From assembly GCA_922989275.2 (NCBI GenBank), contig OV277864.1, forward strand, positions 23,323,550 to 23,387,549: a stretch of DNA of 64,000 nucleotides, given 5' to 3'. Both the position numbers and the translations under genes were made by a program. Source of the DNA: Gari tellinella (Eukaryota > Mollusca > Bivalvia > Cardiida > Psammobiidae). This document shows positions 43,455 to 53,291 of the stretch, in pieces; the first letter of the stretch is position 1; each line of letters opens with the position of its first letter. Under the pieces are notes generated by a model. It saw only the letters and a list, made by a program, of their open reading frames with translations, ran no database searches and was not told where the DNA came from.

Positions 43455-43725
43455 GTTAATTCATTCTTTAACTGAAGAAAAGAGCTCCAATTTATGCAGT
43501 CATGAATATGTATTAACAGAAATATTTTCTACATTCTAACAGATGGTAGCTTAAAACAGGCTGAAAGTAAAGCAGAATGCACCCTAAGACGCATTCTGCT
43601 TTACTATCAACCTGCATGTTTCTACTTTTGAAGACAGACGGATGCTTAAAGCATATTGAAAGTAAAGCAGACTGTGCCTTAAAGAACATTCTGCTCTATT
43701 TTCAGCCTGCTTTAAGCTACCTTCA
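43455..43725. mobile_element. Two partial PB1 MITEs
   Basis: First with CTGAAGAAAAGAGCTCCAAT and core 43551-43612. Second with GCTTAAAGCATATTGAAAGT and its inverse, ending 43722. Confidence 0.55.
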
Positions 43726-43845
43726 CCAAGCCAAAACTTTTACTATTAGAACAGCAGCATAAGACACAACCATGTTGCAGATGACAATATTAATTAGCAG
43801 CCCAGTTAGGTAACTATTGCCCTGCATTAAAAGCTTTAAGAATCT

Positions 43846-44047
43846 TTAAACTCTTTGCATGCCTGTTGTGGAATTATGATCATCTGTGTAAACAGTTTGG
43901 ATCCTGATGAGACGTGAAATGCTATCAGGATCAAAACTATTTGACACTCTTAACTTTTTTTCTTTTTTTTTTTCAAATTCAATTTTTAAACAGTAGCAGA
44001 CGACAATTGTTGCAGACGAAAAAAATTACCCAGCATGCAAAGAGTTG
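43846..44047. mobile_element. PB-type MITE (AACTCTTTGCATGC ends)
   Basis: AAACTCTTTGCATGCC and GCATGCAAAGAGTTG. It holds a shortened AAACAGTTTGGATCCTGAT core and GCAGACGACAATTGTTGCAG. Confidence 0.55.
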
Positions 44048-44304
44048 ACAACTGTCAATTCCACTTCTTTTAACTTTTGTTCTGCCAGTAACATGTAATG
44101 AAATTTTGAAAACAGTGAAGACCCAGATCATGCAGCTCCTGAAGGAGCTGTCTGATCAGGGTACGCAGTTTTCTCATAGAATCTGTCTGACAGGAGTTTG
44201 CATTCTTTTTAAAATCCTTATGTTATTAGCCAATGTAATAGTTCAGATGATAGCTGTTCACAGTAGGCTGAGATTGAAGTATGGATATTCAGCAGGAGAG
44301 CTGT

Positions 44305-44528
44305 TTAACCCATTACCCCATAAATACACCTTTTTACGCCTTTAATTTATTCCTCCACTGAAGAAAATAGTTCAAATTTAAGCAGTCATTGATATGTATT
44401 GCAAGAAATATTCTTTATATTCTATCAGATGGTAGTTTAAAGCAGGCTGTTTGAAAGCAGGCTTTCAACCTGCTTTAAATGGTCAACTGTCTTAAAAACT
44501 AGAAACAGTCTAAGGGGTAAAGGGTTAA
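44305..44528. mobile_element. PB1 MITE with deleted core
   Basis: Full termini (TTAACCCATTACCCCATAAA to GGGTAAAGGGTTAA), but the core apex has been lost, leaving GAAAGCAGGCTTTC. Confidence 0.7.
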
Positions 44529-44712
44529 CTAATTATTGGAATTATCAATTTTCTTAATAACTAAAGCTTCATTTTATATAACGAAATACAAACTCCCACA
44601 GAATAATCAAATATTCACAAACTTTACATAAAAACTACCTGTGACTCCATTATACAGAGTCACATACATGCATGTATTCCTAGTAACACATTCAATCCTA
44701 GTGACAAATATA

Positions 44713-44904
44713 CAGGGCCTCAGATAAGAATGAGTAAACCAACCAAATCCAGTATTTTATTAACTCATTTTAGAACCAAATGCTATGGTGTAACTACTCA
44801 TTAGAATCCTCTCAAAGAGATGATTCTAATGAGTAGTAACACCATAAGGTTTAATGCAAAAATAAGATTTTAGTTTTGAAATACTCTCCTTTTCTGGTGC
44901 CTCG
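44713..44904. mobile_element. SX1 MITE
   Basis: CAGGGCCTCAGATAAG and CTTTTCTGGTGCCTCG. Inner palindrome around 44815. Confidence 0.6.
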
Positions 44905-45069
44905 ATATACTCATTATTTATAAAAAGTGGCCCTGTAAAGAGTACATTTGTCCATTGTAAATAGTGTAGACTCTGATCTGAAGCAACCCCTCTGATCAGG
45001 GCCTAGCTCTGTTTGTCATTTGGCAATGTTAAATATGTCTCTATTTAGTAAAACATTATGGACTAGACT

Positions 45070-45325
45070 TTAACTCATTACCGGTATCCCCTGAAACTTC
45101 CAATGAACAATGCCTGTTTGCAATAAAGGCTGGTCCATTTGAGACTATTTGGGGCTGGGTTTTTTGTTATAAATTGCAAATTGACAAACAGTGAAGTCTT
45201 GATCAGAGAGCACTTACACGAGCCCTCTGATCAGGGACTTCACTGTTTGCATAGGTGGGGTACTCTTCACAGGTACACATTTGGTAAAGGACGCATATAT
45301 GCGTCACTAGGGCTCAATGAGTTAA
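45070..45325. mobile_element. PB2-related MITE
   Basis: TTAACTCATTACCGGTATCC to AGGGCTCAATGAGTTAA. Core 45185-45249 (AACAGTGAAGTCTTGATCAG). Confidence 0.6.
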
Positions 45326-45632
45326 TGGAAATTGGAACTGCCTATTTGAGGTTTCAGGGGGAAAATTAATTAAATAATAAAATTGGATCTACAAGTCTGC
45401 TGGCTATAGTGGATTTATTGGATTAACTACAATGTCACATTGATCAGAGTGCTACAGGTTTATTTCTATAGTATCCATTGCCAGCAGCTTTATTACGTTA
45501 CCATGACAACAGACGGTGATTAATGATAATCTCAAAGATAACCAGTCAAAGAAATTGCAAAGACAACAAGGGTCTCTCTCTAACTGTTGACATATAACCA
45601 TAGTTCCATAGAAAGATGGCGGTTTTCGTTTT

Positions 45633-45882
45633 TTAACCCATTACCCCATAAATACGCCTATTTACGCCTCTAATTTATTCCTCCCCTAAAGAAAATAGTT
45701 CCAATTTACACTTGAATATGTATCATAAGAAATATTTTCTATATATTGTAGCAGATGAAAGCTTAAAGCAGGCTGAAAGTAAAGCAGAATGTGCCTTAAG
45801 GCACGTTCTGCTTTACTTTCAACCTGCATTAAGTGGTCATCTTTCTTCAAAAATAGAAACAGGCTATGGGGTAATGGGTTAA
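45633..45882. mobile_element. PB1 MITE
   Basis: TTAACCCATTACCCCATAAA and TATGGGGTAATGGGTTAA, an exact 18-bp terminal repeat. Core apex TGTGCCTTAAGGCACG. Confidence 0.8.
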
Positions 45883-45921
45883 ATAATGCCAGGTGCTTAT
45901 ACAGACGAAAACCAAAAGCCT

Positions 45922-46185
45922 TTTAACCCATTACGCCATAGATACACATTTCACACATTTAATTCAATCTGAAGAAAATAGTTCCACTTAGTTGAGGAAT
46001 AAATTAAAGGTGAGAAAATTGTAACATGTCCGAGGTGAATCATTCCCAATGGGTTATTCAAGATATCTTTCTCCAATGGTGTATAAATTAACCCATTACA
46101 TGTACTCCATAAGTACACCACCTTTTATGTATTCCTCCAGGAAAGAAAATTGTTCCATTTCATACAGTTAATAACCAGTCATGAG
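45922..46185. mobile_element. Two PB1 fragments
   Basis: 45922-46030 has the left end and part of the right subterminal region. 46089-46185 has only a left end with an inserted TGTACT. Confidence 0.5.
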
Positions 46186-46198
46186 TCTATTCATGAGT

Positions 46199-46451
46199 CT
46201 TAACCCAATACCCCATAAATACGCCTTTTTACGCCTGTAATTTATTCCTCCATTGAAAAACATAATTCAACTTTATATAGTCATGAATATTCAGTATAAG
46301 AAATATTTTCTAAATCCATCGAGATAGAAGCTTAAAGCAGGCTAAAAGTAAAGCAGAATGCGCCTTAAGGCGCATTCTGCTTTACTTTCAACCTGCTTTA
46401 AGTAGTCACCTATCTTTCATACTAGAAACAGGCTATGGGGTAATGGGTTAA
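46199..46451. mobile_element. PB1 MITE
   Basis: TTAACCCAATACCCCATAAA to TATGGGGTAATGGGTTAA. Perfect core 46332-46402, apex ATGCGCCTTAAGGCGCAT. Confidence 0.8.
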
Positions 46452-46506
46452 GTGACAATTTCGTTTGTTTTCAAGTAAAAAATAAGTCAAAACTAAAACT
46501 GCACTA

Positions 46507-46758
46507 TTAACCCTTTACTTCACAGGTACTCCGCATTTTTACACCTTTAAATTATTTCTCCTCTGAAGATAATATGTTCCAATTTATACAGTCATGATTA
46601 TTTACCATAAGAAATATTTTCTATATCCTAGCTGTTGGTAGGTTAAAGCAGGCTGAAAGTAAAGCAGAATGTGCCTTAATGTGCATTCAGCTTTACTTTC
46701 AACCTGCTTGAAGTTGTCACCTGTCTTCAAACAAAACAAGAAACAGTCTAAAGAGTTA
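46507..46758. mobile_element. PB1 MITE
   Basis: TTAACCCTTTACTTCACAGG to AGTCTAAAGAGTTAA. Core 46644-46713. Confidence 0.7.
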
Positions 46759-46777
46759 AGAATTAAATAAATATATC

Positions 46778-46967
46778 AGGCCTCCAGATAAGTAGTTTTT
46801 CAAAAACTAAAATCTTTATTTCTCCATTAAACCCTTTGGTGTTACTGCTTATTAGAATCATCTCTTCGAGACCATTCTAATGGTTAGTAACACCATAGGA
46901 TTTGGTGCTGAAATGAGGGAGAAAATGTAGGATTTGTTCAGAAAACTCTCTCTTATCTGGAGCCCAG
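46778..46967. mobile_element. SX1 MITE
   Basis: AGGCCTCCAGATAAG and CTTATCTGGAGCCCAG. It overlaps the start of the next PAL-H element. Confidence 0.65.
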
Positions 46968-47190
46968 GGGTCCATTTCATAAAATTTCGTAAACCAAAAA
47001 CGATTTTAAGTCTGACTTTATAATACATTTAATTTCTGATTTCTCCATCTAATCCTGTCTTGTGACATTTTTTCAAGACGATGTCACAAGACAGTCACAG
47101 GATTACATGGAGAAACAAATAATAATTGAGACTTTTATAATCTGACTTAGGACAAATTTGCTGTACGAAGTTTTATGAAACAGGTCCCTG
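46966..47190. mobile_element. PAL-H MITE, copy 4
   Basis: AGGGGTCCATTTCATAAAAT and TTTTATGAAACAGGTCCCTG. The inner palindrome has a short apex. Close to the donor of arrestin exon 3. Confidence 0.65.
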
Positions 47191-47240
47191 GATATTACTG
47201 CATCATAACTCTATTTGATTGATTCTGTAATGGTGTATAC

Positions 47241-47388
47241 CTGGTACTCTGGTTTGTTGATGTCGATGGGGCTGATCACTGTAAAGGCCTTTTTGGTTTT
47301 GTGGTTGAATGCCCAGGGTTTGTCCATCTCCGCCTTAAGCCAGTAACGGATACTGCCATGTTTGCCCTCAAAGGATGTCGCTATTCCA
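47241..47388 (-). CDS. Arrestin domain-containing protein, exon 3
   Basis: Residues 111-160, phase 2 in and phase 0 out. It encodes ATSFEGKHGSIRYWLKAEMD, then KPWAFNHKTKKAFTVI and DINKPEYQ, the end of the arrestin N domain. SFEGxxGxxRYWxKAE is among the most conserved stretches of ARRDC proteins. The donor is GTATAC. The next exon is about 4.9 kb away, and the 81-bp array lies just before it in transcript order. Confidence 0.92.
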
Positions 47389-47514
47389 CTGAAAATATTT
47401 AAACAGTATGTGAGGACTTCAATTAAAAGAATTCAGAACTGAAAACATGATTGTTTTTAACATTCCATTATTGTTTGGTTTATGTTTCTTTTCAGATGAT
47501 TATAATTAATAGTC

Positions 47515-47764
47515 CAGGGGCCCGCCTTACGAAACGTCGCACAACAAAAACGGTCATAAGTCAAAACTTAAAAATACAACAAATTTCTCATTTCTCTATC
47601 TAATCCTGTCTTGTGACATCTCTTTGGAATCGTCTTCAAAAGACAATTCTAAAGAGATGTCACAAGACAGGATTAGATTGAGAAATTGATAAGAAATGAG
47701 AATTTTAGAATCTGACAGTCCTTAAGACAATATTTGTTGTACGACGTTTCGTAAGACGGGCCAC
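47515..47764. mobile_element. PAL-H MITE, copy 5
   Basis: GGGGCCCGCCTTACGAAACG and CGTTTCGTAAGACGGGCC. The ends differ from other copies while the inner arms (TCCTGTCTTGTGACATCTC) are the same. Confidence 0.65.
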
Positions 47765-47849
47765 AGAACTCCAGATAAGGTGTGTATTTCAAATACTAAT
47801 GTCCTTATTTCTGACCCAGATCAGGGGGTTCTGATCAAGCTGTCTAATC

Positions 47850-48145
47850 CGATTTGATTTGATTTGTTATGATTTTACGTTGCTTTGAACAGCTAGTATT
47901 TCAGTCAAATCGCGACGTCCAGCACATTACAGGTGGAGGAAGACCCCAGAAGTCCTTTTATGCACTGTTTCAGACACAAATCGGCAACTAGAACCACCGT
48001 CACCTCCCGCAAGCGAGTTGGAAAGCTTCCCCACAAGAAAATTCCAAACGACCCGACTGGGATTCGAACTAACAGTGGTGAGGAGCTTAGTGATGTAAGT
48101 CAAAGTTCAAACTGTACCACTAGGCCACGGAGGCCCCGTCTAGTC
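47850..48145 (-). mobile_element. tRNA-derived SINE
   Basis: The tRNA-like head on the reverse strand starts near 48140: CCTCCGTGGCCTAGTGGTAC (A-box) and GTTCGAATCCCAGT (B-box). The body follows, and the 3' end is AACGTAAAATCATAACAAAT with short ATCAA repeats, an end like that of known mollusc SINEs. It lies in arrestin intron 2, sense to the gene. Confidence 0.65.
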
Positions 48146-48301
48146 GGAGTCTGAACTGTTTGTCAAATTGCTTTTAAATATTTGACTACAAATCCCTATA
48201 GTGTCCAAATTAGCGATTTATCAGAAAGTGAACATTTGGTAATTCAGCAGTGCTGTAAGAGTAAAAGTTTAATATGTCAATGACAAACGATGAGTACCTA
48301 C

Positions 48302-48374
48302 CCCATGGGGAGATCAAATTCAAAGTTGAAGGCGTGCCTACCCTCTGTCAGAGTGTCTCGTCCCTCTGACGCCT
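48302..48374 (-). CDS. Arrestin domain-containing protein, exon 2
   Basis: Residues 87-110. Acceptor TATTTTCAG, donor GTAGGT, phase 1 in and phase 2 out. It encodes LTEGRHAFNFEFDLPMG, the arrestin N-domain segment that in vertebrate ARRDC proteins reads like SGRHEYAFSFELP. At 73 bp it is too short to be found by length alone. Identity comes from phase agreement with both neighbours and the family motif. Confidence 0.88.
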
Positions 48375-48669
48375 CTGAAAATATAAACATGTATATATGT
48401 ACACTATAATTACAAATCTATACGAATATATATAATTATATATGTAAGACTCAAATCGTGGGCCATTTCTTTAAAATTGAAGGCTGTTCTCTCCTAAATC
48501 GCAAGCTGATTTCTAACCAACAAAGTTAATTAAAATAGATGATGTTGAGTACTGATGATGGTTGTAATTCAATAGAAAAATGGACATGTACCCTTGTAGA
48601 CATCAACTTCGAACTTGTCCAGAAAAGAAAACAGTGACTGTCTTAAAGACATTTTTCAGTCCTTTGATA

Positions 48670-48960
48670 GACTCCTCCCTCATTGTTCTCGGTAGGCATG
48701 AAAATAACTGTAAAAGCATGTGGCTTAAGCTATACCAATCTCAGTTTACCTAGTGAGGCCCAGACATACTCATACTCTAGAGGATTTTTTATGATTTTTA
48801 ATTTCTATCCTAACTATCAAATATGAAAGTCGGGCCTCACAGTCATGAGACAATTCAATGGTTATTTGCTACAGGTTTGTGCACAAGATGCATGCTATTT
48901 TCAAGGGAACTGCCTGACTAGGCATTATCACCGAATGTAGGTCAGGAAACGTCTTTGAGA
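48670..48960. mobile_element. Degenerate hairpin element (GGCATGAAAATAACTGTAAA type)
   Basis: Related to 50335-50521 and to a fragment at 52815-52990 by AGGCATGAAAGTAACTGTAA and GAGGCCCTGACATACTCATA. Confidence 0.45.
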
Positions 48961-49031
48961 TCCAAAACCTGATTTTGGTTCTAGGTGGAGATGAACTTGT
49001 TAATAATTTGCCATAATGCTGACCGAATGAT

Positions 49032-50001
49032 AAACAAGAGGGCCTGAAGGCCCTGATATCGCTCACCTGTCACCATGTACTGAAGCTTGATAGCTTTACC
49101 TTTCTGTTTCACCCGTTTTTTAATCTACATGTAAATCCATTCAAATTTGTAGTATAGCATGTAAACAATTTTGGAATACAACCTCATAATTCTAGTATAG
49201 TAGAGCAGAGTTCCAGATAAGGGGAGTATTTCAAAAACTAATATCTTTATTTTTGCTTGAAACCGTATAGTGTCACTACTTATTAGAATCGTCTTGAAAA
49301 CATAATTCTAATGAGTAGCAGCACCATAGGATTTGGTCTAAAATGAGTGAGAAAATGTTTGATTTGTTCAGTTTACTCCTCTTTATCTAGAGCCCTGGTA
49401 GAGTACATCAAGGGCAGATAAATAGAGCCTAAACAATACTGAAATGAAGCCTTTTCTAGCATTTCAAAGTATATCAAGGGTAGATAACTATTACCACAAT
49501 AAATAAGATTTCAACAATAATTGCACTCCTTTCAGAACTTATAGCTATATACTTTGTGTGCAAGTATAATCAAAATTCATTGAAAACTGTGGTTGCAAGA
49601 GTGTAAACGCTGTTAGATATGGCATTTTCAGCAATTCAAGGGCAGACAACTCTTGACCTATTAGTCCGATTTCAACCATAATCACACGCATTCAAACTCT
49701 TATGGTCATATACAATCTGAGCAAGTTTGAAAAAGACTGGATAAAAATTGTGACCTCTAGAGTGTAAACACCCTTAAATATGGAATTTTCAGCAATTCAA
49801 AGGTAGATAACTCTCAACATATTAGTCCGATTTCAACCATAATCTATTATAGTAATATACAATCTGAGCAAGTTTAAGAAAGATTGGATAAATATTGTGG
49901 CCTCTAGGGTGTATATACTAAAATTGTTGACGACGGACGACGCACGCCGGACATTCAAGTATTGCAAAAGCTCACCCTGAGCTAGCTCAGGTGAGCTAAA
50001 A
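49032..50001. repeat. Bivalve-type repeat ending GCTCAGGTGAGCTAAAAA, with SX1 inside
   Basis: Starts CAAGAGGGCCTGAAGGCCCT and CGCTCACCTG. Internal units of about 145 bp have GGGCAGACAACTCTTGACC and ATTTCAACCATAATC. It ends GACGACGGACGACGCACGCC and the AGCTCACC/GGTGAGCT hairpin. SX1 at 49206-49397 interrupts it with the duplication GTAGAG. Confidence 0.65.
49206..49397. mobile_element. SX1 MITE with 6-bp duplication GTAGAG
   Basis: CAGAGTTCCAGATAAGGGG and TTATCTAGAGCCCTG. GTAGAG flanks both ends. Confidence 0.75.
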
Positions 50002-50334
50002 ATCTACTTGTATCTTATCAATGCTACCCCAATTTTTTATCATTTTTGGAAATTGGAGCTCCTTTTGAGAAAAAAAACTTCATCAATTGCCGTAACCCAC
50101 AATTTCAGAATGGCCCACAATTTTCAAATCAGCCTAGCTTGCATTGATTTGGGACCAACCCACAATTTGAGTCTTACATATATACCGAAGTTCATTTGGT
50201 CTCCCTAATAAGATTAAAAGATATGTCTGCTTTAGGTTTGCCTGTTTTAAGTAGCCACCTTCCTTTAATACATTACACCAGGCTATTCAATTATTCTCCC
50301 CCCTCACACACACACAAAACACACACACAAATTG

Positions 50335-50521
50335 TTCTCACTAGGCATGAAAGTAACTGTAAAAGCAAGAAACCTTTGCCATTTATAGCCATCTCATGTT
50401 GTCTAGAAAGGCCCTGACATACTCTGTTACTCAAATTCAAGGGCCTCTCTAGACAAGTTGAGATGGCTGTGCACACTTTTCTCATGCTTTACAGTTACTT
50501 TCACGCCTTGTGAGGACAATA
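50335..50521. mobile_element. Hairpin element
   Basis: ATTGTTCTCACTAGGCATGA and inverse (TTGTGAGGACAAT). The arms include AAGTAACTGTAAAGCA-like and GCCATCTCA...TGTCTAGA segments. The loop is near 50430. Confidence 0.6.
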
Positions 50522-50939
50522 GGGAAAGGGGGGAAATCATTGAATGGACTGGGGTAAATCAATGTCTTTAACTACTAATACTAATCAAGAGTGCAAGATT
50601 GAAATATCTTACACTAGTCACATTGCTAAAATGTTCATACTTCAGCATAAATTTCAACATTCACCTGCTTTTTGAAAGTTTTACTAGGATTTAATCAAAT
50701 TTGCTCAAATAAGAGCGGAGAAACCTAGAAATTTACCGAGAAACTGGTTTCGCTGAACACAGTAGCCCTTCGTTTTGCGTGCTCTCCAGCCAGTTTTCCA
50801 TCGATCTAGCAAAAACACCGTATTAAATCCGCGATAAAGGTGGACACGATCAAAACTTACTACTTTCTCGTTCGAATTGGCCAGATCTCGTCACATTTGC
50901 ATGGCAAATAAAATACTTACAGCTCTTTCACAAGTTCAG

Positions 50940-51000
50940 TCGAGGCAAAATACGTCTTGACATGGTAGCTTTTATGACGTCAAAGTCACGTGGTATTACC
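50940..51000 (-). promoter_or_regulatory. Possible internal promoter: CRE plus E-box
   Basis: A consensus TGACGTCA at 50975-50982 and a CACGTG at 50987-50992 lie four bases apart in an arrestin intron. In gene orientation a CATAAAAGC stretch follows, and a good donor-like GAGCT|GTAAGT appears about 50 bp further on. This could be an alternative first exon. It is inference only. Confidence 0.3.
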
Positions 51001-51082
51001 ACACTGTTGTTGTAAAAAACAATTGCTTTTTCCACAATTTTAATTGGGTAAATACCCCAATACTCCCCTTATCTGTAACCCT

Positions 51083-51299
51083 GCCTGTTTCTAGTTTTGA
51101 AAATAGATGACCACTTATTGTGACTTAAAGCATAAGGCACATTCTGCTTTACTTTCAGCCTGCTTTAAGCTACCATCTGCTAAAATATTGGAAACAGTAA
51201 TAAATGAGTTCTTATAGTAAATTTTCATAATTGTATAAATTTGAGCATTGTCCTGAGAGGAGAAACAAATTGAAGGCGTATTTATGGGGTAATTGGTTA
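51083..51299. mobile_element. PB1 MITE, left core arm deleted
   Basis: CCTGTTTCTAGTTTTG to GGGGTAATTGGTTAA. Only one core arm (GCACATTCTGCTTTACTTTC) remains. Confidence 0.6.
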
Positions 51300-51930
51300 A
51301 CACAAATTTCTCATCATGAAGATTTTCACAACAAATAGGTAAGTTTATAGAATACAATTACATCAAACATTTGTTTCCTGGAAAAAAAACAATAAAACAA
51401 TTATATTGTGTGGTAAATAGGTGTTATTACCTTAAATTTCAAGATACATACATTTTAAAAGAGAGATTATTTAAAACTGATTTTATAGTTAAGTTTACAG
51501 CAATTATATAATTACTGTACAAAGGCTTAGCAGACTTTTGAAACATTTATAAGAGTGTACTCGGACTTCCAAAATACATAAAAACTGATTTTTTGTGTGT
51601 TTTTTTTTATATACATATATTTTTGGAAATTCTTCCACCAAAATTGAGGGGAAAAAGAGGCTTTCTGCAAATGGGAAGTCACCGAAAATCGGCCCACATT
51701 ATAGAAGGTAAAAAAGCCCTGGATTTGCTTTATCAGCAATCGCAAACTGCAATGGTGCATCCTAAGAATTCATTAATATAAAATTATAAAGCTATTACAG
51801 TAAAACCTGTGTACATCCCTAAAGGAGTTGACTTGCAGGATACTCACTCACTCACAAAAAGTAAAAAGTAATTTACAGATATCCCCTGCGTTTTAATCCT
51901 CTAAGTTTTCTGCATTACTTTTGTCCTGCA

Positions 51931-52135
51931 TTAACCCTTTGAACCCTAATCCCGCATATAGGCGTTATTTTCAAACAGTGTACATGTGAATAGTACACTT
52001 GTCCTCTGATCAGGGTCTTCACTGTTTGTCATAATGCAAAAAATGGACAAAAACAACCCTTAAAAGCCAGAAATGGACTAGACTTAAATCGAAACTGGAA
52101 TTGTCCATTTAAAGTTTCAGGGAGGAAAGAGTTAA
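51931..52135. mobile_element. PB2 MITE with deleted core arm
   Basis: TTAACCCTTTGAACCC to GGGAGGAAAGAGTTAA. The left core arm and apex are lost between 52005 and 52010. Confidence 0.7.
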
Positions 52136-52137
52136 AC

Positions 52138-52426
52138 AGTTACCCATTACCCAGTACCCACTTTACTTTATTCCTCCACATAAGAATATAATTCCACATA
52201 CAGTCATGAATATGCAGTTATGCCCCTTAATTAAGAAAATTTTATATATTGAGTTTCTATATCCATGAAGATTGTTACTAAGCTTAAGGCAGACTGAAAG
52301 TAAAGCCTAAATTTAAGGTGCATCCTGCTTTACTTTCAACCTGTTTAAATGGTCACTTGTCTTTAAAACCTGCTTTAAGTGGTCACCTGTCTTTAAAATT
52401 AGAAACAGGCCATGGACAGTGGTTTA
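52138..52426. mobile_element. PB1 MITE, rearranged
   Basis: ATTACCCAGTACCCAC to GGCCATGGACAGTGGTTTAA. It contains a short duplication of CTGTCTTTAAAA around 52360-52400. Confidence 0.55.
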
Positions 52427-52555
52427 ATTCACCTTTTGTCATGATTGTTCACAAGTTTCAAATGTTACTGCACTTGAAACTTTTACCTTGCCCTAGTGCT
52501 TAAAACATTAAGTTCTCTGATTCTTTGTATGACACCCCTAGTCCCCTACCCCCGC

Positions 52556-52798
52556 TTAACCCATTCCCCATAGCATGTTTCTAGTTTAGATGACAAATTA
52601 AATGACTACTTGAAGCAGGTTGAAAGTAAAGCAGAATGTGCCTTAAGGCACATTCTGCTTTACTTTCAGCCTGCTTTAAACTATCATCTGTTAGAATATA
52701 GAAAATATTTCTTATTTATAATACATATCAGCTGTACAAATAAGAAAAAATTCTTTAGTGGAGGAAGATGGCGTAAAAAGGCGTACTTATGGGGAGAA
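52556..52798. mobile_element. PB1 MITE
   Basis: TTAACCCATTCCCCATAGC, core 52614-52680 with apex TGTGCCTTAAGGCACA. The right end is changed to GGGGAGAAAAG. Confidence 0.65.
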
Positions 52799-53010
52799 AA
52801 GCAAGTAGCATGTGGCAATTAAAGCCATCTCAATGAGTCAATTATAATCTTGTCTTTAGGGAGGCCCTGACATACTCATACTCAATGTTTTTTCCAGACC
52901 TATTAAACTATCAAATATAAGAGATGGGCCTCACATGAGACGTTTCACTGATTCTTTGCATAGACATTATCACAGTTATGACCACAAGTTGCATGCGTTT
53001 TTCCCGACTA

Positions 53011-53197
53011 GCCAGATAAGAGGGAGTAAACTGGACAAATCCAACATTTTCCAACTCATTTCAGTATCAAATCATATGGTGCGACTACTCATTAGAATCG
53101 CCTCGAAGAGACGATTCTAATGAGTAGTGACACCATAAGGTTTAATGCAGAAATAAAGATTTTAGTTTTTGAAATACTCCCCTTATCTGGAGCTCTG
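53011..53197. mobile_element. SX1 MITE with 6-bp duplication GACTAG
   Basis: The left end has lost its first bases (begins CCAGATAAGAGG). The right end TTATCTGGAGCTCTG is complete. GACTAG flanks both sides. Confidence 0.7.
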
Positions 53198-53291
53198 GAC
53201 TAGGTGTAATTAATCACCGAAACTAGGTAATAGGCAATGTCTTTAAAAAAACTGCCAAATTAACAGTTATAAGTTATTATATATATATTCA

